From contig JADJGF010000001.1 in assembly GCA_016708125.1 (NCBI GenBank), forward strand, positions 3,804,001 through 3,868,000: 64,000 nt of DNA. The letters are read 5' to 3'. Under the pieces are notes generated by a model. It was not told where the DNA came from. It ran no database searches and saw only the letters and a program-made list of their open reading frames with translations. Below are positions 28,236 through 37,222 of the stretch, one piece after another. The position numbers and the translations under genes are program-made. The first letter of the stretch is position 1, and each line of letters starts with the position of its first letter. The DNA comes from Ignavibacteriota bacterium. GTDB taxonomy: Bacteria > Bacteroidota > Ignavibacteria > Ignavibacteriales > Melioribacteraceae.

Positions 28236-29255
28236 TTAATTATTTATAAGAGAATTGAACTTTTCCATAATTTCCTTCCAATTTGTAAATACAATTCCCT
28301 CATCAAGAAAAAATTGCTTAACAATTGGATCTGAAAATAATTCAGCTTCCCAAACTCTTTGCTGCCAAGAATTTGTAATACTTTTTAAATTTTCAGATTC
28401 AACTGAAGGATGGAAAATTATTTCGGTTAAACCGGCGGGCAATTCCTTAATATGATTGAAAAAGTTTTCTCTTTTTTCTTCATAAGTATTTCCGTTTGGC
28501 ACACTTGAAAAGAAATCTAACTTTGGCAGTTTATATTCATTTACTGATTGAATTACATTTTCATCAATCGGATAACCGGCACTTCTAAAATGTTCGGCAA
28601 CTTCAGCTTTTGATAAATCAATTGCATTTGCCGGAATATTGTATTCTTCTGCAACTCTAAAAAATACATTCACAAATGCCGCAGAGCCATAAAGCGTTCC
28701 CATATGAGTATCAATGTGATTTGGTTTCATTCCCAAAGAAATTGCTTTATCTATTTGTGCTCTAATTTCTTTTTCTACTTCAGCCGGAGTTGCATTTGTT
28801 ACAACTTCTTCAACACTTCTGTACATTTTATTTTCTTCATCAAGCAAACCTGGAACTAAACTGGATTCAGCAACAGTTCCCCATCTATAAGTTTTCCATT
28901 CACTTGTTAAAGTTAAATGCAAACCAATATCTTTATTTCTATTATTTGCCGCCCACAAAATTGCATTATTTGCATTCGGACAAGGAACCATAATTGCTGC
29001 ACTTTGAATTTCACTTTTTTCAAGATATGCGATTGCTGCAGTATTTGCTTCTTCACACATTCCAACATCATCAGCATGAAAAATTAAAACTTTTTTCCCT
29101 TCCGGAAATCCTAATTTTTCTGCCCAATTATTTCCTTTTAATTCTTGAGCAATTAATGATTCACTATCTGAACAAGCTAATAAAGAAAAAATTGTAAATA
29201 ACATAATTATTACAATATTGTTTTTATGAATTTTGAATTTAAAAATGTTTTTCAT
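28236..29255 (-). CDS. ChbG/YdjC-family carbohydrate deacetylase, lipoprotein
   Basis: A 339-residue YdjC-fold protein with a membrane segment and lipobox LLAC (Cys28). The metal and catalytic residues fit the family: FHADDVG at 59-65 (His60, Asp62, Asp63), HLTLTSEW near 113, and HIDTH at 180-184. ChbG removes an acetyl group from N-acetylglucosamine units of diacetylchitobiose. A lipoprotein member probably acts on an acylated amino sugar at the cell surface or in the periplasm. The ATG at 29255 follows GGA by 8 bases. It lies 24 bp downstream of the Gfo/Idh gene and 35 bp before the alkaline phosphatase. Confidence 0.88.
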   Translation of the reverse strand: MKNIFKFKIHKNNIVIIMLFTIFSLLACSDSESLIAQELKGNNWAEKLGFPEGKKVLIFHADDVGMCEEANTAAIAYLEKSEIQSAAIMVPCPNANNAILWAANNRNKDIGLHLTLTSEWKTYRWGTVAESSLVPGLLDEENKMYRSVEEVVTNATPAEVEKEIRAQIDKAISLGMKPNHIDTHMGTLYGSAAFVNVFFRVAEEYNIPANAIDLSKAEVAEHFRSAGYPIDENVIQSVNEYKLPKLDFFSSVPNGNTYEEKRENFFNHIKELPAGLTEIIFHPSVESENLKSITNSWQQRVWEAELFSDPIVKQFFLDEGIVFTNWKEIMEKFNSLINN

Positions 29256-29279
29256 TTTATTCCAAAGAAAAATTTTTAA

Positions 29280-30875
29280 TTATATAATTTTCTTATTTAT
29301 CGGATCCCATTCCACTTTTCTATTTTCTACGTATGATTTGTGAACCATTAAAACAGAAACTGTATCGATAAATGCTTTTTCAATATCGCATCCGGTCTTA
29401 CCGCCATTACGAATTACATCAATCCATTCTTTAACGTGTAAATGGGTAATGTCAATATTTTTACCATCGACATTTGTATCAATCAATCCTCGCTCGGCAT
29501 AATATTTTTCTGTTGCAGAAGTTACTCCATCAATTTTTAATTTTGAAATTTCCGGGAAAGTATAAAATGGTTTGGAAGGATCAATAATTCCATTAGATAT
29601 TTTATCTTTAAATTGTGTTGAATCATCATTAGCAATTAATTTTAAATCTCCGCCGACTTCCATACTTGCATCATGTCCCATGAAAACTCTACCACGAGAT
29701 CTGCTGTTTGCAAGCGAAGCTGAATACAGCATTGTAAATTGACGATCCGGAAATTCTAAAACCGATTGAAATGTATCCGGCATATCACGATCTTCTTTGA
29801 AAAAATAAATTCCTCCGGAAGAAGTTACAGATTTAGGAATTCCAAATCCCATAATTTGATTTAGAGCATCAACTTCATGAGAAAACAATTGTCCGGCAAG
29901 TCCGGTATCATAAGCAAACCAACGAGCCCAACCGTAATATCTTTCCATACTAAATGGAATTTTTGGTGTATTCCCAAGCCATTGATCCCAATCAATTGTT
30001 TTTGGAGATCCCGGTTTTGGTTTTCCATTTGAATCAAGATGTCTAATCCAAGCGCCTTCTTTACTATTTCGGTTTGTTGTTGTTTCAATTAAAGTAACTT
30101 TGCCGAGAAGATTTTTATCAATAATTTCTTTCGCTTTTTTAAAAGTCTCATTCTTACTGTTTTGATGACCTAATTGAAAAACAATTTTACTATTCTTCAC
30201 AGTTTCATAAACTTTATTAAGTTCATCTTCAGTTAAAGTCATTGCTTTTTCACAGTAAACATGTTTACCGGAATATACTGCGTCAATAGTCATTTGCGCA
30301 TGATGAAAATCTGGTGTTGCAATAATTACCGCATCAATTTCCGAATTAGCTAACAAATCTTGATATCGCAAATATCTTTTAACATTTTTTAAATTTATCG
30401 GTTCGCCGTTTGGCTGAATTCCATTTGATGCAATTGTAATTGCTTTCTCAGCTCTCATATCAAAAACATCGCAAATTCCAATAATTTGAACATTTAATAA
30501 TGTTTGATTTTGATAAGAAGCAATTCTTGATTTTGCACTTTCATCACCACTTTTTGCTTTTTTGCTTAAACTATTAAATTCACTAGGATCAACAAATCCG
30601 GCTGCTTTTAATAATGCAACTCCTCTTCCGCCAACTCCAATAATTCCAATTTTTATAACATCGCCTAAACTTTTTTCGTTATTATTTGAAATAACTTTAG
30701 GAGAATCTTTGCTTAATCCTAAATTAAGATGAACAGCTTTATCTTTTATTTTTTCAAACGATTTCTTTTTCCAATAATCATAAGCAAACACACCGAGAAT
30801 TGGAACAGTCGAGAGTCCTTTTAATAAATCTCGTCTCGAAACTTTTTTATTTTCAGATGAATCATTTTCTAACAT
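29280..30875 (-). CDS. Tat-exported Gfo/Idh/MocA oxidoreductase
   Basis: A 531-residue secreted NAD(P)-dependent dehydrogenase family protein, longer than the usual 350-450. Twin arginines (SRRDLLKG, 13-20) start a Tat signal without a lipobox. GIIGVGGRGVALL near 77-89 is the Rossmann motif. The canonical EKP is replaced by CEKAM, typical of the secreted Bacteroidota subgroup. LFSHEVDALN near 340 gives the active-site His. It is 3 bp downstream of the DoxX gene, a spacing that suggests translational coupling and perhaps functional coupling. A role in oxidising a glycoside hydroxyl fits the two DUF1080 proteins of the same operon. Confidence 0.9.
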   Translation of the reverse strand: MLENDSSENKKVSRRDLLKGLSTVPILGVFAYDYWKKKSFEKIKDKAVHLNLGLSKDSPKVISNNNEKSLGDVIKIGIIGVGGRGVALLKAAGFVDPSEFNSLSKKAKSGDESAKSRIASYQNQTLLNVQIIGICDVFDMRAEKAITIASNGIQPNGEPINLKNVKRYLRYQDLLANSEIDAVIIATPDFHHAQMTIDAVYSGKHVYCEKAMTLTEDELNKVYETVKNSKIVFQLGHQNSKNETFKKAKEIIDKNLLGKVTLIETTTNRNSKEGAWIRHLDSNGKPKPGSPKTIDWDQWLGNTPKIPFSMERYYGWARWFAYDTGLAGQLFSHEVDALNQIMGFGIPKSVTSSGGIYFFKEDRDMPDTFQSVLEFPDRQFTMLYSASLANSRSRGRVFMGHDASMEVGGDLKLIANDDSTQFKDKISNGIIDPSKPFYTFPEISKLKIDGVTSATEKYYAERGLIDTNVDGKNIDITHLHVKEWIDVIRNGGKTGCDIEKAFIDTVSVLMVHKSYVENRKVEWDPINKKII

Positions 30876-30878
30876 TTA

Positions 30879-31322
30879 TTACTCATTTCGTTTTTTCAAA
30901 AATAAATCTATTCCAAAAATTGAGCTAGTTGGGAATAATGCAACTATTAAAAAACATAAAAATTCTATTACATTTTTATCAATTAACATTTGGTTATTTA
31001 GAAACGGCGGAACAGTTACGTAATACATAAATAAAAGAAAGGCTCCAAAATATGCAGCAACTTTTGAAAAAAGTCCTATAATTAAACTTATTCCTATAAG
31101 AATTTGACCCCAAATATTAAGTAAATCCGCAATTCTTAAATAAGTTTGGTCGTTGGCAAGCGAATGAAAGAAATCAGTATAAATCCAATTTGCTTGTAAT
31201 AGAAATGGCGCAGATGTCCAAGTTTCATTTAATAATTTATCAATTCCTTCATACAAGAAATGATAGCCGAGCACTAATCGTAAAATCAGCAAAACTGTAG
31301 TTTGAATAATCGAGTATTTCAT
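30879..31322 (-). CDS. DoxX-family membrane protein
   Basis: A 147-residue integral membrane protein with four predicted helices. It starts with LLILRLVLGYHFLYEGIDKL, the typical DoxX first helix with Arg and Glu. The family includes DoxD/DoxX subunits of thiosulfate:quinone oxidoreductase and other quinone- or redox-linked membrane proteins, but most members are uncharacterised. Here it is 3 bp before a Tat-exported Gfo/Idh oxidoreductase, a hint that it could take electrons from that enzyme. It is in the operon that starts at 46599. Confidence 0.85.
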   Translation of the reverse strand: MKYSIIQTTVLLILRLVLGYHFLYEGIDKLLNETWTSAPFLLQANWIYTDFFHSLANDQTYLRIADLLNIWGQILIGISLIIGLFSKVAAYFGAFLLFMYYVTVPPFLNNQMLIDKNVIEFLCFLIVALFPTSSIFGIDLFLKKRNE

Positions 31323-31362
31323 AAAAATAATTCTAAATAAAAAAATTAAAATGGAAATTTAA

Positions 31363-32031
31363 TCAATTGCTCTCAATTAATTGCGGAAATTGAGTAGAAG
31401 TTCCCAAATCCATAATTCTAATATTTTTCCATTTTACTTTTACACCCGGAGTTTCCATTTGATGAACTTGCAATGCAATAAATCCATCTTTCGTTAATGA
31501 ATCTTTTAAATTTGCACATGGAACTCCGTTAAGCCAAGTTTTGATAGAATTGCCGATTGCTTCAACGTGAAGTTTGTTCCAATCATTGTGAATAAATGCT
31601 TTGCGTGCAGCTTCATTATTTCTTAAATCGTAGAGCCAGCCGCGTCTTGCTTCATCATATATTCCGCCGCTCCAAGCTCGTTCCGATGGATCAATTTCAA
31701 TTTGATACCCGTGAACTCTTCCATTCATATATGAATCCATACTATTACTTCTAATTTGAATTCCGGAATTCATTTTGTCATCAACTAGAAAATCCACTTC
31801 AAAAATAAAATTAGAATAATTTTGTTTGGTGCATAAAAAAGTGTTTGGAGTACTTTTTCCGGAAATTCCAACAATCATTTCATTTTCAATTTCATAAATT
31901 GCTTCACCGCCGCGCTTTTCCCAGCCATCTAAATTTTTACCGTTAAATAAATATTCCCATTCCATGTTTAATTTATTTCCCATAAAGCCAAATGAAAATA
32001 AACTTATAACAATTAAAAATTTTTTAAACAT
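31363..32031 (-). CDS. DUF1080 (3-keto-disaccharide hydrolase family) protein, secreted
   Basis: A 222-residue protein with a signal peptide (1-17) and a single DUF1080/PF06439 jelly-roll domain, about residues 27-210. It has the family opening EYLFNGKNLDGWEKRGG, SGIQIRSN near 92, YQIEIDPSERAWSGGIYDEARR near 118, NDWNKLHVEAIGNSIKTWLNG and a C-terminal VKWKNIRI. Some members hydrolyse the glycosidic bond of 3-keto-glycosides. It is 14 bp downstream of the DUF6807 gene. It is the second DUF1080 gene of the operon and is distinct in sequence from the one at 34578. Confidence 0.9.
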   Translation of the reverse strand: MFKKFLIVISLFSFGFMGNKLNMEWEYLFNGKNLDGWEKRGGEAIYEIENEMIVGISGKSTPNTFLCTKQNYSNFIFEVDFLVDDKMNSGIQIRSNSMDSYMNGRVHGYQIEIDPSERAWSGGIYDEARRGWLYDLRNNEAARKAFIHNDWNKLHVEAIGNSIKTWLNGVPCANLKDSLTKDGFIALQVHQMETPGVKVKWKNIRIMDLGTSTQFPQLIESN

Positions 32032-32045
32032 TTTAATATTCCTTG

Positions 32046-33110
32046 CTAATTATTTTTGGAAAATTTGTTGAAGCATTCCTCAATTTTATCTTTAGAAAGT
32101 TTTCCGTTTTGAATTAAAATTCTGTATTTGAATGTAACTGATTTTCCGGCTTCCAAATTAAAATTTAAAGTTTCTTTTCCATTACTAAAAATATTTTGTC
32201 CTAATGGATTTGCCGCAAAAAGTCCATACCCGCGTGCATGCCAATAAGTTGGAAATCCAACATTTTCCGGATTATCAAAAATTACAACCTTAACATCTTT
32301 TCCATCAATTGTTCCATCGAGAGAAACCCAGCGTGCTCGGGTTGACCAAACATCATCGCCTTCAATTCCTTCACTCGAAATATAATGACCGGTTACGCCG
32401 GTATTATCCAAAACCGGAACATCTGTTTTTTTACCATGTGCGTCACTCAACGTTACCGGATCTTTACTCGGATGTTCTAATTGCCGTGCAACACGAATTG
32501 CAATCATTCCCTCTTTATTATCTTTAAATAAAACTGGTTCATTTTGAGCAGTTAAAGTAACTTCTCTATCAATAATTCTTGAATCATTATTTGCCATAAA
32601 AGTAAAATTTGTTTTTTCCTTTAACAAAATTTCACCATTTGGTTTTAACCAATTTGTAGAAACAACTAATTCGCCTTTTCCATTTCCATTTTCCATATCT
32701 AAAATTTCATCATGGCGAATTGTTCCCATTTCCTTTTTTTTATCTTCGGAAATTGCATCGGAATTGTTCCAGTAATCCAATCCATTTACATCACCATAAT
32801 TAAACCATGCACCAATATGATGAGGATGATCAACTCGTTCACTTGGTTTTGGATCAAGAGGAAACCCGCGAGTAATTGCAACACCGTTTGCAGAAATTAA
32901 TGGGAATAAAACTGTTTTCTTTAATACTGAAATCTCATCATTATAAATGTATGATGTAAATAAATTTCCATTCACCAATACATCAACTTTTTTTTCTTTT
33001 GTATTATTGCTAAAACTAATTTCATTTAACGATTGCTTTTCACTTAAACATGAACATCCGATTAGGAAAATGAAATTAAGAATAACGAAAATGAATTTTT
33101 TATTTTTCAT
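32046..33110 (-). CDS. DUF6807 (PmoA-like) lipoprotein
   Basis: A 354-residue lipoprotein (LIGC lipobox, Cys19). The sequence has RGFPLDPKPSERVDHPHHIGAW near 80, then FNYGDVNGLDYWNN, and THE WHARGYGLFAANPLG region near 290, which match the DUF6807 family annotated 'PmoA'. The His-rich DHPHH segment resembles a metal or sugar site of galactose-mutarotase-like folds. No proven activity is known to me. It lies 2 bp from the Gfo/Idh gene at 33113 and 14 bp from DUF1080, a grouping that recurs in Bacteroidota and Planctomycetes glycan loci. Confidence 0.82.
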   Translation of the reverse strand: MKNKKFIFVILNFIFLIGCSCLSEKQSLNEISFSNNTKEKKVDVLVNGNLFTSYIYNDEISVLKKTVLFPLISANGVAITRGFPLDPKPSERVDHPHHIGAWFNYGDVNGLDYWNNSDAISEDKKKEMGTIRHDEILDMENGNGKGELVVSTNWLKPNGEILLKEKTNFTFMANNDSRIIDREVTLTAQNEPVLFKDNKEGMIAIRVARQLEHPSKDPVTLSDAHGKKTDVPVLDNTGVTGHYISSEGIEGDDVWSTRARWVSLDGTIDGKDVKVVIFDNPENVGFPTYWHARGYGLFAANPLGQNIFSNGKETLNFNLEAGKSVTFKYRILIQNGKLSKDKIEECFNKFSKNN

Positions 33111-33112
33111 AG

Positions 33113-34516
33113 TTATGCGTCCAGAATTACTTGATTGACTTCATCAAACTTAACTTTTTTACCTCTGAGTAAGGATTCTGTTACCATCAAACTTGCAACA
33201 GAATGATTATATCCGGCTTCTATTGGAGCGTTCGGCTGTTTTCTGCTGCGCAAACATTCCATCCAGTTTCGCATGTGATTTACAGTGTCAGAATCGGTTC
33301 CGGTATTTGCACTTGTTACAACTTGTGATTGTGCAGAAGCAAGTTCATAATCAGCAAGTAAATTTTCCTTTAATCCAAATTGAGGATATCTTTCAGCATG
33401 ACCTTTGCTTAATCCACCGTTAGATGTAACTTTATTTGTATCTAAATTTAATTCACCGCCGTTTGAATAATAAATTTCTTTAACTCCACCGGCTGAGTTT
33501 GAAAAACGCGAAGAATAAATTACAGAAAATCTTTTTGTAGGATCGGGATCATTTTTGGGACCGTATTCAAAAACTGCGGTTAATGTATCTGCATTTATTC
33601 TTCCGTCATTCCACATATAAACTCCGCCGTTTGCTACAACACTTAACGGATAATTCAATCCGGTAAACCAATGAACCGTATCTATTTGATGAACCATCCA
33701 TTGACCCGGAATACCCGAAGAATAAGGCCAGAAAAGTCTATACTCGCAATATATTCTCGGATTAAATGCAATTTTTTCTCTGTTGATTAAAAATCTATTC
33801 CAATCTACATCTGATTCCTTCAATCCTGCAACAACATCGGGAAGTCGCCATCTATCCGGTTGATTAACATTCCAAGTCATTTCTACAACTTTAATTGGAC
33901 CAAATTTTCCGGATTTTATATAATCGGCAGCAGTTTTATAATTATTTCCGCTTCTTCTTTGTGAACCGAGCTGAACAATTTTTCCGGTTTCTTTAACGGC
34001 TTTAAGTACCATAATGTTATCAGCCATTGATTCAGCTAATGGTTTTTCTACATAGGCATCTCTTCCAGAATTTACTGCTTCTGTTGCATGATATGCGTGT
34101 TGAAAATCTGCGGTACTTATAATAACTGCATCTGTTTCAGATTTCTCGTAAAGTTCTTCGTTATTTCTGAAACCAATAATTTTGTTGCCTTGTAACTCCG
34201 ATAAATATTCAACGCCTTCTTCCCTTCTTTTATTCCAAATATCTGAGACTGCAACAAATTCCATATTTAAATCTTTTGAACTTGCCGCAAAAGCTTTGCT
34301 TAACGATCCTCTAAATCTTCCGGAAAATCCTATTACACCAACTCTTACTCGATCATTAGCTCCAATAATTCTATTGTAATGCATCGCATCTGAAACAATT
34401 ACCTTTGATTCAGTTTTTGCTATTGATGCACATCCTTCAATTATTGATGAACCAACTGTTATAGCTGCTGTTCCCAATCCCACTTTTTTAATAAACTCTC
34501 TTCTGTTAGTATTCAA
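33113..34516 (-). CDS. Tat-exported Gfo/Idh/MocA oxidoreductase (lipoprotein-like)
   Basis: A 467-residue secreted dehydrogenase family protein. NRREFIKKVGLGTAAITVG (residues 4-22) is a Tat signal and IEGC gives a possible lipidated Cys29. The Rossmann motif is VGVIGFSGRFRGSL near 58 and the YVEKPLAES motif holds the family EKP. WMVHQIDTVHWFTG near 275 supplies the active-site region. It is one of three secreted members in the window. Stop and next start are 2 bp apart (DUF6807), so the pair is tightly coupled. The likely role is oxidation of a sugar hydroxyl in a glycan fragment. Confidence 0.9.
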   Translation of the reverse strand: MNTNRREFIKKVGLGTAAITVGSSIIEGCASIAKTESKVIVSDAMHYNRIIGANDRVRVGVIGFSGRFRGSLSKAFAASSKDLNMEFVAVSDIWNKRREEGVEYLSELQGNKIIGFRNNEELYEKSETDAVIISTADFQHAYHATEAVNSGRDAYVEKPLAESMADNIMVLKAVKETGKIVQLGSQRRSGNNYKTAADYIKSGKFGPIKVVEMTWNVNQPDRWRLPDVVAGLKESDVDWNRFLINREKIAFNPRIYCEYRLFWPYSSGIPGQWMVHQIDTVHWFTGLNYPLSVVANGGVYMWNDGRINADTLTAVFEYGPKNDPDPTKRFSVIYSSRFSNSAGGVKEIYYSNGGELNLDTNKVTSNGGLSKGHAERYPQFGLKENLLADYELASAQSQVVTSANTGTDSDTVNHMRNWMECLRSRKQPNAPIEAGYNHSVASLMVTESLLRGKKVKFDEVNQVILDA

Positions 34517-34577
34517 TTTTTACCTCATTAATTTAATTATAAAATCATTTGAAATTTTGAATTTCTTTAACTTGCAA

Positions 34578-35351
34578 TTATTTTATTTCTCTAATTTTAA
34601 TATTTCTATACCAGCAATCACTTCCGTGATCTTGTAAAACAAGATGCGCAATTTTATGAGTTATAAAATCTTCATGTTTGGAATATTTGCTTTTCTTAAA
34701 AAACTCAATAAACTCTTGTGATGTAAGATCAAACTCAACTACTTTTTCACCGTTAAGCCAATGTTCACCATGATTTTTATTAAAAATTATTTTTGATGTA
34801 TTAAATTCGCCAACCGGATTTAGAGTTTTTCCAGTTGCTTCAATCAAATCATATAATGATGCTGATCTATGTGAAGGAGTTAGATTATCATTATTTTTTT
34901 CATCGTCTAAAACTTGATATTCAAATCCGAGTGCGTTTGATGAACCATTTGTTATTGAATATTGTTCATCAACATTATATTTAATTCCGCTGTTTCCGGC
35001 TTCACTAATTTTCCAATCAAATGCTAATTCAAAATTATTGAATTTTTTATCTGTAATTAAATCTCCTCCTTTCAAAGGTTGTCCGTCAGCTCTTAAAGGA
35101 ACATCACCGCTTTTTATTTTTCTAATGCAGCCATCTTCAATTTTCCAATGCCCGCTTGGTATAGAATCAATTCCAATTCCTCGCCAACCGTCAAAAGATT
35201 TTCCATCGAATAATAATTGCCATCCTTCATCAATTTCATTTTCTGTTAAAGTATTCATTTTCTTCATCATACTATTTTCAATTTCATTTTGAAATAAAGA
35301 GCATGAGACTAATCCAACTAAACATCCAAAACATAAAATTTTAAACCACAT
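34578..35351 (-). CDS. DUF1080 (3-keto-disaccharide hydrolase family) lipoprotein
   Basis: A 257-residue lipoprotein (LVSC, Cys17) with one DUF1080 jelly roll. It opens with WQLLFDGKSFDGWRGIG near 44, has ITDKKFNNFELAFDWKISEAGNSGIKY in the middle, LGFEYQVLDDEKN near 145, and ends DCWYRNIKIREIK. The order of motifs fits the family in which 3-keto-glucosides are cleaved. It lies 61 bp upstream of the Gfo/Idh gene at 33113. A Gfo/Idh plus DUF1080 pair is the core of known 3-keto-glycoside pathways. Confidence 0.9.
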   Translation of the reverse strand: MWFKILCFGCLVGLVSCSLFQNEIENSMMKKMNTLTENEIDEGWQLLFDGKSFDGWRGIGIDSIPSGHWKIEDGCIRKIKSGDVPLRADGQPLKGGDLITDKKFNNFELAFDWKISEAGNSGIKYNVDEQYSITNGSSNALGFEYQVLDDEKNNDNLTPSHRSASLYDLIEATGKTLNPVGEFNTSKIIFNKNHGEHWLNGEKVVEFDLTSQEFIEFFKKSKYSKHEDFITHKIAHLVLQDHGSDCWYRNIKIREIK

Positions 35352-35368
35352 AAATTTCTCCTAAATAC

Positions 35369-37159
35369 TTATTTTGTTATACTAAAATTATCAAGAATTT
35401 TTCCTTCATGATTTACAGCTTTAAAGGTTAGCTGATTATTATCAAGACTAATTAACTGATATAAATATTCTCCGCCAAATTGAACTTCAACATAATCTTC
35501 CATTTCACGAGGTCTATCATTATCATTTGTAGAAATTGAAATAACATAAATAGTACCTTCTGATGTTGAACTAACTGGTTTTTCGTTAAACATTGGCTTT
35601 GAACGCATATAATAATGTACATGTCCGCTAAAAACTATATCTACATGATATTTATCAAATAAACTGCACCACTCTTTTTTTATTACAGGATATTTTTCAT
35701 CGTTTGAATACGGCGGAAAATGCATCATAACAAATTTCCATTTTGCTTTTGTTTCTTTTAGCTGAGTCTCAATCCATTTTGTATTCATCTGAAATGGTGC
35801 AGTTACGTCAATCATCAAGAATAGCGAATTTTGATATTCAAAACTATATGTCGTTTCCAATGGTAAATTGCTTGGACCGTTTTTTGGCAAATCAAATAAT
35901 TCTTGATACATCCAAGAACCAAGTCCATCTTGACTATCATGATTCCCAAGAATCGGCATAAGCGGTCGATTTCTAAATACTTCTCTTGAATAATTAAATA
36001 ATAAATCCCATTCATCTCTGTGTAAACCGGTACTTACCAAATCGCCGCCGATTGAAAAAAATGATGCATCTGGATTATCGTTAAATGCTAAATTTACAAT
36101 TTTTCCAAAAGCGTTCGATTTATGTGTATCACCTAAATAAACAAATGAAAAAGGTTTTGCGGATTCTGAAGCAGTTTTAAATTCGTAAACTTCACTCCAA
36201 ATATTTTTTTCAACATTTCCAACTTTATAATTATATATTGTTTCACTAAATAAATTCAATAGTACGGCTGTGTAGTGGTTTACATATCTATCATTTTGCA
36301 AAAGTCGATCTTCAATAATTTTTACTTCTGCTTTTTGCTCAAAATATTCTGTATTCGGATTTTTACCTTTCACCCAATATCTTACAACTCCATTATTGAT
36401 TGAAGTATTTGTCCGCCATTGAATAGATTGTGAAGTTGATGGATTTCCGCTCCACGTTAAAATTATTTGATCCGGTTTTTCGGATGAAGCATATTCGGTT
36501 TTTCTAAAAGCATTTATAAGATGTGCTTCTCTTGCTCTTCCACGAATTGTTGTTAATAGTTTTCCACCTATTAAACTTTCCGGAACTTCAGTTAAAACAA
36601 GTTCATCCCAATCATGATAAGTAAATGAGCCAACATCTAAATTTGTTACATATTGATTCTCCGGATAAAAATTTGAAAATTCCAATTTATCATTTTTGTT
36701 TTGCGGCTTAACTGAAACAAAATAATGAGGTCTATGTTTATCAAATCCATTTATTCCTAAATGAATTGTTCCGGTTGGAAATTCTTTCTGCCAAACGTTG
36801 TAAGTCGAATATTCATTCTTTACAACTAAATCTGTTTTTACAAAATGATTTTCATTAAGCCAGAAAGGAACAGTTTGTTGACTTTGATCTTGCATAATAG
36901 AAACGATTACCGGAATATTTACATCAAAAATCCAATGCTGCGTTGCTAAAATCACTAATTCTTCTTTTGTAAAAAGACTTCTAACTTTTTCATCATCCAA
37001 ATTTGATAATTCGTTTTCGGATAAATTTTTATATAATCTTGTTACAACATTATCTATTACATTTTTTACTTGTGGTTCGGATTGAGCAGTTACTAAAATT
37101 TGAAACAGAAATATGTGAAATATTAGAAACGAACTAATTTTAAATTTATGTTTAATCAT
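35369..37159 (-). CDS. Secreted metallophosphatase with purple-acid-phosphatase-like N-domain
   Basis: A 596-residue exported phosphoesterase (signal about 1-26). Residues of about 230-330 form an FnIII-like domain (PDQIILTWSGNPSTSQSIQWR) as in purple acid phosphatases. The calcineurin-like domain follows with all metal blocks: YLGDTHKSN, SIGGDLVSTG, LGNHDS near 405, MMHFPPYSND and FSGHVHYYMR. An extra N-terminal region of about 200 residues is of unknown kind. It is 17 bp upstream of the DUF1080 lipoprotein gene. It could remove phosphate from a glycan or nucleotide. Confidence 0.9.
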   Translation of the reverse strand: MIKHKFKISSFLIFHIFLFQILVTAQSEPQVKNVIDNVVTRLYKNLSENELSNLDDEKVRSLFTKEELVILATQHWIFDVNIPVIVSIMQDQSQQTVPFWLNENHFVKTDLVVKNEYSTYNVWQKEFPTGTIHLGINGFDKHRPHYFVSVKPQNKNDKLEFSNFYPENQYVTNLDVGSFTYHDWDELVLTEVPESLIGGKLLTTIRGRAREAHLINAFRKTEYASSEKPDQIILTWSGNPSTSQSIQWRTNTSINNGVVRYWVKGKNPNTEYFEQKAEVKIIEDRLLQNDRYVNHYTAVLLNLFSETIYNYKVGNVEKNIWSEVYEFKTASESAKPFSFVYLGDTHKSNAFGKIVNLAFNDNPDASFFSIGGDLVSTGLHRDEWDLLFNYSREVFRNRPLMPILGNHDSQDGLGSWMYQELFDLPKNGPSNLPLETTYSFEYQNSLFLMIDVTAPFQMNTKWIETQLKETKAKWKFVMMHFPPYSNDEKYPVIKKEWCSLFDKYHVDIVFSGHVHYYMRSKPMFNEKPVSSTSEGTIYVISISTNDNDRPREMEDYVEVQFGGEYLYQLISLDNNQLTFKAVNHEGKILDNFSITK

Positions 37160-37222
37160 TATTAATTATAAATCCAATCTTTTATTAGTGGAATTGAAAT
37201 TATGAATATAAAAACTTATTAT

